This document shows, in pieces, positions 9,968 through 15,822 of a stretch of DNA of 16,244 bases. Position 1 is the stretch's first letter, and the number at the start of each line of letters is the position of its first letter. The stretch is from contig CAJGDR010000016.1 of NCBI GenBank assembly GCA_904502205.1, positions 1 to 16,244 of the forward strand, in the 5' to 3' direction. Both the position numbers and the translations under genes were made by a program. Origin of the DNA: an uncultured Bacilli bacterium (lineage in GTDB: Bacteria; Bacillota_I; Bacilli_A; ML615J-28; CAG-313). The notes below the pieces were generated by a model. That model saw only the letters and a list, made by a program, of their open reading frames with translations, made no database searches and was not told the DNA's origin.

Positions 9968-11484
9968 GAAAATATATATCATTAATTATTGTATGTTTAA
10001 TGCTTATGCTTACTTCTTGTTCAGATAAACCAGATATTCGTACTATTAAAATATATAACTGGGTTGACTATATTGATGAATCAATATTAGATCAATTTGT
10101 TGATTATTTTAAAGAATTAACTGGTGAAACAATTACATATGTTTATGATACATTTGAAACAAATGAATCAATGTACAATACAGTAAAAACTGGTAAAACA
10201 GATTATGATGTAATTTGTCCTTCGGAATATATGATTCAAAAAATGATTCGCGAAGACATGTTAGAAAAATTTGATTTAGAAAATTATGATTTAGATTTAT
10301 ATCAAAAGAATGCTTCTTTATATTTACAAAATCTATTTAAAGATAATAAGTTAGATAGTTATGCTGCATGTTATATGTGGGGTACACTTGGATTAATCTA
10401 TAATCCTGAAGCATTAGATGAAGCTGCAAATGGAACTTTATATGATAAAGACAGTTGGGAAATTATGGAAAATCCAATGTTTGAAGGATTAGTGTCATTA
10501 AAAGATAGTGTGCGTGATGCATATTGTGTTGGATCTTTACTTGCACATAAAGCTGAGCTTAAAGAAGTTGAAAATAAATATACAACAAATTCTTCAGAAT
10601 ATCAAAAAGCAGTTCAAGATATTATTAATCGTACAACACCAGAAGCTATTGAACTTGTTTCAAATGAACTTAGAAACTTAAAACAAAATATCTATGGTTT
10701 AGAAGTTGATAGTGGTAAAGGTGACATTGTTACTGGAAAAATTGCAATGAATGTTGCATGGAGCGGTGATGCTGTTTATTCAATGGATCTAGCTGAAGAA
10801 GAAGATACTTATTTAGAATATATGGTTCCACGTGAAGGTGGTAACGTTTGGTTTGATGGATGGGTTATGCCAAAAGGTGCTGATATTGAACTTGCTCAAG
10901 CTTTCATTAACTTTTTATCACAACCTGAAATCGCAGCTTTAAATATGGAATATATTGGTTATACTTCATCTATTGCTGGTGATGCTATCTTTGATCTTAT
11001 TGAAGATTGGTATGGTATTACATCATATCAAAATGAAATTGAAGAATTAGAACAATCTAAAGCTAATTTAACAGCTGAAGAATTAGAAAGTGTCAATGAA
11101 CAAATTAATTCTTTAAAAGAAGAATTAAATGAGATTACTACTGTTCCTCAAGATTTAACATATTTCTTTGAAGGAACATTAAGTGAAGAAAAATTAACTG
11201 ATGGTTTAGCAATTGTTAATATCGATGAATCGTATATTAATCGACAATTTTCAACACAATATCCAAGTGAAGAATGTATTAAACGTTGTGGTGTAATGCA
11301 AGACTTTGGTGATCGAAATGAAGCTGTTTTAGAAATGTGGATTAACGTAAAAGCTAACAAAGCATCACCATGGTTAATTTCTTCATTAGTATTCTTTGTG
11401 TTAGTCGTTGCAGGTTTAGTACTTTATTCAAAACGTTCTTATTTTGCTAGAATCAGACGATTTAAAAAATACGAAAAAAAATAA
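9964..11484 (+). CDS. potD: Spermidine/putrescine-binding lipoprotein PotD, extended and with a C-terminal membrane anchor
   Basis: Extracytoplasmic receptor delivering polyamine to PotB-PotC. A lipoprotein signal ends in the lipobox LTSC with Cys19. The mature protein begins with the PotD-like IYNWVDYI (30-37), then CPSEYMI, YMWGTLGLIYN and WFDGWVMPKGA. At 506 residues it is about 150 longer than E. coli PotD. Three additions are visible: an insertion rich in Glu/Lys around 200-235; a predicted charged coiled coil (about 355-390, with repeated EEL/LEQ units); and, after the end of the binding domain, a hydrophobic segment (about 470-492) followed by a basic tail (KRSYFARIRRFKKYEKK). Lipidated at one end and apparently membrane-spanning at the other, the protein would be held at both ends. 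The ribosome site is GAGAGGT in potC. No terminator is visible after the stop. Confidence 0.9.
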   Translation: MRKYISLIIVCLMLMLTSCSDKPDIRTIKIYNWVDYIDESILDQFVDYFKELTGETITYVYDTFETNESMYNTVKTGKTDYDVICPSEYMIQKMIREDMLEKFDLENYDLDLYQKNASLYLQNLFKDNKLDSYAACYMWGTLGLIYNPEALDEAANGTLYDKDSWEIMENPMFEGLVSLKDSVRDAYCVGSLLAHKAELKEVENKYTTNSSEYQKAVQDIINRTTPEAIELVSNELRNLKQNIYGLEVDSGKGDIVTGKIAMNVAWSGDAVYSMDLAEEEDTYLEYMVPREGGNVWFDGWVMPKGADIELAQAFINFLSQPEIAALNMEYIGYTSSIAGDAIFDLIEDWYGITSYQNEIEELEQSKANLTAEELESVNEQINSLKEELNEITTVPQDLTYFFEGTLSEEKLTDGLAIVNIDESYINRQFSTQYPSEECIKRCGVMQDFGDRNEAVLEMWINVKANKASPWLISSLVFFVLVVAGLVLYSKRSYFARIRRFKKYEKK

Positions 11485-11498
11485 AACCTTTACATTAG

Positions 11499-11527
11499 TT
11501 TACAAGTTTTTAAAAATATGTTATAAT
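11499..11527 (+). promoter_or_regulatory. Promoter of the duplicated-domain lipoprotein gene
   Basis: -35 TTTACA (11499-11504) and a perfect -10 TATAAT (11522-11527) have a 17-base spacer. It lies between potD and the lipoprotein gene, so the latter can be expressed independently of the pot operon, although readthrough is not blocked by any visible hairpin. Confidence 0.8.
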
Positions 11528-11553
11528 ATAATAGATGAAAAGGGAGAGGACTT

Positions 11554-12852
11554 ATGAAAAAGACTTTATTATTTATATGTTCATGTTTTTGTCTACTTGC
11601 ACTTGTAGGATGCCGTAGTGTAAGCGAATTAACAAAAGCTAACGAGGAACTAAATGGTGGTAACTATACAGTTTATTATCAAACACATAAAAATGTTACT
11701 TATGGAAAAAAAGAAGTAAGTGATGAAAAAGAAGAATATTTAGTAAAACAAAACGGAAATCAATATATGATTTCTTCATGGAATGATTCAGGTGATAGAC
11801 TAGATATTTATTCTGAAACAAAACAAGAAGTTGTTGAAATTTTTAAAGGTAATGGTAGATACTGGGAATTTGACCGTGTTGAAGCATTAGAAAACTACGA
11901 ACAAAAAGAATTTTTACCTGTTATCGAAATTAATGAAGAAAACTTTGTTTATGAAGATAAAATATGGGTAGGAAATACAGAACTTATCAATACTTTATTA
12001 GAAGATTATTTTAATGAATTAGCTCAAGAATATGACTCTTATAAAGGATTTATTGATGCTGAAATTTCATCTGTAGTTAATACATATAATGTAACATTAG
12101 AAAAAAATCATTTATCAAAAATTGAATTTGATTATCAAGTATTTGTTACATTTGTCGATGAAAAAGTATTAACAATTTCTGAAACTATTATCGCAGAATA
12201 TTCTGATATTTACTCAACAGTTTTAACAAAACCAGAAGGTGTTTTAGATTTATCTTATGCATTAGAACCAACTGATAATTATACAGCTACAGTTTTCTAT
12301 TCATTAGAACAAGTTGTTGAAGGTGAAGAAGCAACTCCAGGAATGGGTGCAGAATTCCTTTTAAAACAAGATGGTAATAAAGTATTAATTAGTGTTGGTA
12401 ATGAAAAAATCTATGTTGAACAAAATGGAAATAAAGTTACTTCATATGTTTATTCATATGGTGAATGGTACAAAGAAGACGTTGATATTTCTGAATTAAA
12501 CATGATGACTACTTATCCTGAGATTGGTTATACTGAAGAATTCTTTGAATGTGTTGACGGCGTTTATTATGGTAAAACACATAAAATGAATATGGCATTA
12601 GATGAATATTTAACTGAACTTGAAGATCAATTTCTTGATTCTTTAGGCTCATCTTTCGGTAAAAAAGCTGAATGTAATATTGCAATTTCTGAATATCTTA
12701 TTCAAGTAACAGATAACGTTATTGATGGAGTGTTAGTAGCAATGACAATAACTATTACTGATGGCGAAGAAACAGTTACTTTTATTCAATCAACAGCTCT
12801 AAAATTCTCTGAAATTAATAATACTGTTGTTGAAACACCAAATGTAGAATAA
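11554..12852 (+). CDS. Putative lipoprotein with two copies of an unknown domain
   Basis: I do not recognise a named family. The N-terminus is a lipoprotein signal with lipobox LVGC, Cys20 the lipidation site, so the protein should be anchored outside the membrane. The rest is an internal duplication with a period of about 205 residues. Copy A runs about 37-235 and copy B about 242-432. Each starts NYT, then has an E(Y/F)L.KQ(N/D)GN stretch, a segment naming GRYW or GEWY, then a long helix (LINTLLEDYFNEL or MALDEYLTELEDQ), and ends in (Y/F)S(D/E)I..TV..(K/T)P. Alternating short strands suggest a beta-rich fold like LolA/LppX-type carriers, but that is speculation. A GGGAGAGG ribosome site precedes the ATG. 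The gene has its own promoter and terminator. The product is acidic and Glu-rich. Confidence 0.85.
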   Translation: MKKTLLFICSCFCLLALVGCRSVSELTKANEELNGGNYTVYYQTHKNVTYGKKEVSDEKEEYLVKQNGNQYMISSWNDSGDRLDIYSETKQEVVEIFKGNGRYWEFDRVEALENYEQKEFLPVIEINEENFVYEDKIWVGNTELINTLLEDYFNELAQEYDSYKGFIDAEISSVVNTYNVTLEKNHLSKIEFDYQVFVTFVDEKVLTISETIIAEYSDIYSTVLTKPEGVLDLSYALEPTDNYTATVFYSLEQVVEGEEATPGMGAEFLLKQDGNKVLISVGNEKIYVEQNGNKVTSYVYSYGEWYKEDVDISELNMMTTYPEIGYTEEFFECVDGVYYGKTHKMNMALDEYLTELEDQFLDSLGSSFGKKAECNIAISEYLIQVTDNVIDGVLVAMTITITDGEETVTFIQSTALKFSEINNTVVETPNVE

Positions 12853-12858
12853 CAATAT

Positions 12859-12890
12859 AATACCAAAGCATTAGCTTTGGTATTTTTTAT
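12859..12890 (+). terminator. Rho-independent terminator after the lipoprotein gene
   Basis: A perfect 11-base stem, AATACCAAAGC pairing with GCTTTGGTATT around an ATTA loop (12859-12884), continues into T-rich sequence. It isolates the lipoprotein transcript from the next gene. Confidence 0.92.
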
Positions 12891-12923
12891 TTTCCTAAAT
12901 CATAAAATTACTAAGGTGATCAA

Positions 12924-13640
12924 ATGATTTATTTAGTTTCAATTTCTAGTAAAAACATAACTGACTATAGTGATTATATTAAAGTTATAAATCAAATTAA
13001 AGAAGTATTAACTTTAAAAGATAAAGTAATTATTATAACCTCATCAATTAAAGATAGTTCTGAAATTGAACTAGAAAGAATTCTTAAATTAAATATTAAT
13101 ACTTCCAAAATTCAAATAGATACATTACTCTCTTTAAAAGAAATCGAAGCAGCATCAATGTTATCAATTTATTTAGAATTAGAAAACATTAAGCATGTAA
13201 TGTTACTACCTTGTCAAATTCCTTTAATTGTAGAAAGTGAAATAGAATACGTTGAAATCAATAATCTTTTATTACATTTAAGTAAAAATCAATATGTCAT
13301 AATTCCTGGAAATTTTGGTATTACTAAACAACTGAACGCTTGTTTTTATGGAACTGATACACCAGAATTATTACTATGTTATATATATAAAGAGTTAATT
13401 AAAAGAAGATATAAAGTAAAAGCTCATATATATAAATCATGTAATAAATTAACAACAATTGATAGTTTAAATTATCCAACTAATGATTTACTTGATTATT
13501 TAAAACTTAGTGATTTAGATACATACAGTAATACTTTGGATAAATATTTTCAACATGAAACAATTGATTTAATTAAAACAAATAAACTATTATTAACAAT
13601 CGGTGATACATTTTTAGAGGGTACTAAAATATCGTTATAG
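12924..13640 (+). CDS. Aspartokinase-like protein lacking catalytic motifs (possible pseudoenzyme)
   Basis: Soluble protein of 238 residues, no signal or membrane segment. By eye it can be laid along the amino-acid-kinase domain of aspartokinases such as Bacillus DapG. An N-terminal strand plus helix ends in DKVIIITSSI, where the family has a 'vvVVSAM' strand. A LLSLKEIEAASMLSIYLE helix matches 'LLS.GE..s...' of the family. YVIIPGNFGITKQ matches the 'vV.aGFqG.t..G' segment, followed by FYGTDTPELLL where 'GRGGSDTSA' is expected. The end, GDTFLEGTKIS, resembles the '...GT.v' exit to the ACT domains. The catalytic KFGGTS is replaced by SISSKN, the GRGGSD loop is lost, and no ACT domains follow. 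Kinase activity is therefore unlikely. The frame is intact, with an AAGGTGAT ribosome site (12913-12920), so it is probably a functional pseudoenzyme rather than debris. The homology is a judgement by eye and may be wrong. Confidence 0.5.
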   Translation: MIYLVSISSKNITDYSDYIKVINQIKEVLTLKDKVIIITSSIKDSSEIELERILKLNINTSKIQIDTLLSLKEIEAASMLSIYLELENIKHVMLLPCQIPLIVESEIEYVEINNLLLHLSKNQYVIIPGNFGITKQLNACFYGTDTPELLLCYIYKELIKRRYKVKAHIYKSCNKLTTIDSLNYPTNDLLDYLKLSDLDTYSNTLDKYFQHETIDLIKTNKLLLTIGDTFLEGTKISL

Positions 13641-13698
13641 GTATTTAAATAGTCAAGTCATAAAATTTAGTAATATTATAAAATGACGAGGTGATTTT

Positions 13699-13989
13699 AT
13701 GACTATATTAATTGGTCAAATAACACCTGATGAACAAATTCAATATAATATTTCAAATTATCAAACTATTAATAAAGTATGTAGTCTTGCTAAAAACGAA
13801 GAATATGTAATATATATTATGAATACTAAGATTAATGATTTTGGATTAATTTTAGGAACTGATATTATATTAGATGAACTATTTATAACATATCAAATAG
13901 CCAAAGTATTTTATAAAGTAGAAGATGCAGAATATATATTAAGTGCTAGTTCATATTATGGTGTTAAAGTCTATTCATTAAATGAATAG
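13699..13989 (+). CDS. Small hypothetical protein
   Basis: Not recognised. It encodes 96 residues with no signal peptide, membrane segment or cysteine cluster (one Cys). Strands and helices appear to alternate (a YVIYIMN strand, a LDELFITYQIAKVFY helix, a final YGVKVYSL strand), consistent with a small alpha/beta domain. The ATG has a strong GAGGTGAT ribosome site (13688-13695), which supports it as a real gene. It follows the aspartokinase-like gene after 58 bases on the same strand and is closed by the bidirectional terminator at 14004-14036. Because aspartokinases carry ACT domains after the kinase domain, I asked whether this could be a detached ACT domain. I see no convincing ACT motif. 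Confidence 0.65.
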   Translation: MTILIGQITPDEQIQYNISNYQTINKVCSLAKNEEYVIYIMNTKINDFGLILGTDIILDELFITYQIAKVFYKVEDAEYILSASSYYGVKVYSLNE

Positions 13990-14003
13990 ACTCCCTCGTT
14001 CAA

Positions 14004-14036
14004 TAAAAAATAGGTGCTTTAAAAGCACCTATTTTT
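14004..14036. terminator. Bidirectional terminator between convergent genes
   Basis: AAAAATAGGTGCTTT (14006-14020) pairs with AAAGCACCTATTTTT (14022-14036). There is a T run after the stem on the plus strand, and the A run at 14004-14010 gives a T run on the minus strand. It can end both the plus-strand gene at 13699-13989 and the minus-strand coat-like gene. Confidence 0.92.
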
Positions 14037-14052
14037 AAAAGTGATGGTTAGG

Positions 14053-14082
14053 AAGAGAGTCATAAATTATTATGACTCTCTT
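14053..14082 (-). repeat. Perfect 13-base hairpin in the 3' untranslated region of the coat-like gene
   Basis: AAGAGAGTCATAA (14053-14065) pairs perfectly with TTATGACTCTCTT (14070-14082) around an ATTA loop. It lies 9 bases after the minus-strand stop and before the main terminator. There is no T tract on the minus strand and only a weak one on the plus, so it may be an mRNA-stabilising hairpin or an auxiliary terminator. Confidence 0.7.
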
Positions 14083-14091
14083 GTATTGTAG

Positions 14092-14487
14092 CTATTGAAC
14101 ATCGCCACAAAGTGTACAATTAATAGAGTCAAAACATTGGATACCACAAATACAACTAATCTTAATTGTAATTGTATTAGGAGTACAAGTTAAAGCACCG
14201 TCTTCTAATGTTAAAAGTCTAAGTACAACTGTATCGTCACCATTAATGTTTTCTACACGGAAGAAATTAGCAGTTGTTTCGCCATCTAAAGTAGTTGGAA
14301 CTTCAAGTCTTCCATTACATGTATAAACCGCAATTGGTTTAGTATTAAACATTGGTGAGAAAATGCAAGTATTACATGAATTTTCATTAATAAGCTGAAT
14401 AGCTTCTTTTTGCATTTTATCAATACGTCTTAATAAATCTAGAATTGTACCTCTATTTGTTGCAGTTTGAGTAATTACACAAGCCAC
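14092..14487 (-). CDS. CotY/CotZ/ExsY-like spore coat protein
   Basis: A 131-residue, Cys-rich protein (10 Cys: 3, 38, 41, 57, 101, 112, 114, 118, 124, 127). The conserved core matches the Bacillus CotY/CotZ and ExsY family: PIAVYTCNG, then FFRVENI..DDTVVLRLL (75-92), then ITIKISCICGIQCF (106-119). In Bacillus these proteins cross-link through cysteines into the outermost coat (crust) or exosporium shell. It is a little shorter than CotZ (about 148). The start is GTG at 14487, chosen because GAGGTG (14493-14498) lies just upstream and no ATG precedes it. It is 53 bases downstream of uppP on the same strand. The assignment is by motif, and which paralogue it represents cannot be told. It could be a coat-fold protein reused for another surface layer if the host does not sporulate. 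Confidence 0.77.
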   Translation of the reverse strand: MACVITQTATNRGTILDLLRRIDKMQKEAIQLINENSCNTCIFSPMFNTKPIAVYTCNGRLEVPTTLDGETTANFFRVENINGDDTVVLRLLTLEDGALTCTPNTITIKISCICGIQCFDSINCTLCGDVQ

Positions 14488-14492
14488 AATAA

Positions 14493-14498
14493 CACCTC
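14493..14498 (-). promoter_or_regulatory. Ribosome binding site deciding the GTG start of the coat-like gene
   Basis: On the minus strand GAGGTG is followed by TTATT and then GTG. Without it the nearest Met codon, Met25, would cut off the N-terminal third-helix region and Cys3. Confidence 0.75.
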
Positions 14499-14509
14499 AC
14501 TTTCACTAA

Positions 14510-14536
14510 CATATTATGCATATTGTTATATAAAGT
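14510..14536 (-). promoter_or_regulatory. Possible mother-cell sigma factor (sigma-K-like) promoter of the coat-like gene
   Basis: On the minus strand an AC dinucleotide (14536-14535) is 16 bases from GCATAATATG (CATA starts at 14518). This loosely fits the Bacillus sigma-K pattern AC-N16/17-CATAnnnTA. It would give a start near 14503 and a leader of about 16 bases containing the ribosome site. CATA is common in such AT-rich DNA, so this is weak. Confidence 0.22.
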
Positions 14537-14540
14537 CTGT

Positions 14541-15311
14541 TTAAATGCCTAAAATTAAAAGAATTATTCCAACGATTAAAGTATATATTGAAAAGCCTAA
14601 TAAACTCTTTTTATTAATAATATTATAAAACCAACGTATACTAAAATATGTTGTAATAAAAGTAACAATAAAACTAATTACATAATAAATAATAAGAGTT
14701 GGATCAATATTAAGTAAATCAGGAATAGATAAAATAAAACTACCAAGACTTACTACTAAATACATTAAGAAAGAAAAATCAAGTACTTTTTTAATATTTA
14801 TACCACCAATTAAACCTGCTGTCATTACTGTTCCCATTCTACTTATGCCAGGGATTAAAGCAATGCTTTGAGAAAAACCTAAACTTAATGCATTAAAATA
14901 TGTAATGTCTTGACTTTTAGTTTTATCAATAAAATAGTGTGAAATTAACAAAAAAATTGTAGTTATAAGTAAAGATAATCCTATATAAAAAATAGATAAA
15001 GTTTTTTGTTCTAGATAAGTTTTAACAAAAAAGCCGATTATGATAGTAGGGATAGATGCAATAATAATTTTCTTAATCAAAGATAAATTAAAAAAAGTTT
15101 CTTTAAAAGAAATTCGTTTAGTAAACATAAAAATAAATATTGCAAGCATTGAAGAAAAATTAAGTAATATTTCTAAAGTTAAATCACTACTATCAATTTT
15201 TAAAAGATTCTTGGTTATTAACATATGTCCACTACTACTTATTGGAAGTGGTTCAGTAAAGCCTTGAATTAGACTTACAATAACATATTTTAAAAGTTCT
15301 TTTAAACGCAT
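14541..15311 (-). CDS. uppP: Undecaprenyl-diphosphate phosphatase (UppP/BacA family)
   Basis: Integral membrane phosphatase that recycles undecaprenyl diphosphate for cell-wall synthesis. The 256 residues hold about eight hydrophobic segments. The first catalytic motif is QGFTEPLPISSSGH (16-29), with Glu20, Ser27 and His29 at the expected places. The second is PGISRMG with Arg158; most members have PG.SRSG, so Met replaces the second Ser. The ATG is preceded by AGGTGAT (minus strand, 15321-15315). It is slightly short (E. coli 273). Its presence implies peptidoglycan or another undecaprenyl-linked polymer, unlike in true mycoplasmas. It is divergent from the EIIB-like gene and upstream of the coat-like gene, with which it may be co-transcribed since no terminator separates them. 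Confidence 0.92.
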   Translation of the reverse strand: MRLKELLKYVIVSLIQGFTEPLPISSSGHMLITKNLLKIDSSDLTLEILLNFSSMLAIFIFMFTKRISFKETFFNLSLIKKIIIASIPTIIIGFFVKTYLEQKTLSIFYIGLSLLITTIFLLISHYFIDKTKSQDITYFNALSLGFSQSIALIPGISRMGTVMTAGLIGGINIKKVLDFSFLMYLVVSLGSFILSIPDLLNIDPTLIIYYVISFIVTFITTYFSIRWFYNIINKKSLLGFSIYTLIVGIILLILGI

Positions 15312-15390
15312 ATAATCACCTAATATAAACTATGTTATAAAGTTTGTTTTAATGAATATAATTTATCAATAATATAAATAATAATAGTAT

Positions 15391-15419
15391 TTGAAAAAAT
15401 CTTCAAAAAGTAGTATAAT
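15391..15419 (+). promoter_or_regulatory. Promoter of the EIIB-like gene and pepV
   Basis: -35 TTGAAA (15391-15396) and a perfect -10 TATAAT (15414-15419) with a 17-base spacer, 29 bases before the ATG. No other promoter is visible before pepV, so it probably serves both genes. Confidence 0.87.
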
Positions 15420-15448
15420 AAGTATGAATAAAGAAAAGAGGTATTAAT

Positions 15449-15817
15449 ATGATTTTAGCAATGACATTAGAAGTATATTTAGCACTTGTGGCTGTTGGAG
15501 TATTTATTGCAGCGCTGCTTGGTGTTGGTATTTGGAAATTTATTGTTGTATGTAAAAGACAAGTAAAACGTAATAGAAAGTCTAAAGGTGGAGTTCTTCA
15601 AAACGAAGCAGTTTTAATTTTTGGTGGTATTGAAAATATTATCGAAACAAGCAGACAACTAAATAGAATTTTAGTTAAAGTTCATAATAAAGCTTTAGTA
15701 CAATTTGATGTATTAAAAGCAATGAATATTGGAACACAAATTACTGGTAACATTATTAAATGTTCATCAGAAAAACTTGCTATTGCACTTGAAAATGTTA
15801 AAAAGTTAGGAATGTAA
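15449..15817 (+). CDS. One-TM protein with a PTS EIIB-like domain lacking the phospho-cysteine
   Basis: A 122-residue protein. Residues about 9-35 form one membrane segment, followed by a basic stretch (KRQVKRNRKSK, 36-46) that puts the C-terminal domain inside the cell. Residues about 53-120 resemble a glucose-family PTS EIIB domain: FGGIENI (58-64) for the usual LGG.ENI, then SRQLNRILVKV where the family has DACITRLRVEV, then LKAMNIG and a GN.I turn. At the position of the phosphorylated Cys there is Gln70. The only nearby Cys, 105, is not at the catalytic place. Phosphotransfer is therefore unlikely; a sensor or binding role is possible. Mycoplasma genitalium MG129, listed as a putative EIIB component, is as I recall a small protein of this kind. 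The ribosome site is AAAGAGG. pepV follows after 5 bases. Confidence 0.7.
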   Translation: MILAMTLEVYLALVAVGVFIAALLGVGIWKFIVVCKRQVKRNRKSKGGVLQNEAVLIFGGIENIIETSRQLNRILVKVHNKALVQFDVLKAMNIGTQITGNIIKCSSEKLAIALENVKKLGM

Positions 15818-15822
15818 TATAT

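Noticed and set aside
11148..11360. Minus-strand open frame inside potD
   Set aside because: Antisense to the C-terminal part of PotD; no ribosome site or family match.
12901..12910. CATAAAATTA before the aspartokinase-like gene as a sigma-E/K -10 box
   Set aside because: The start site would fall inside the ribosome site (12913-12920), leaving no usable leader. The same short motif is expected by chance in AT-rich DNA.
13699..13989. Small gene as a detached ACT domain of the aspartokinase-like protein
   Set aside because: The position is suggestive, but I could not line up the strands or the glycine-containing ligand loop of ACT domains.
15040..15267. Plus-strand open frame opposite uppP
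   Set aside because: It is the mirror of the conserved UppP N-terminal motif region, so a shadow.
15326..15334. CATAGTTTA (minus strand) before uppP as a sigma-K -10 box
   Set aside because: It matches CATAnnnTA, but no AC-type -35 lies at the right distance and the start would overlap the ribosome site.
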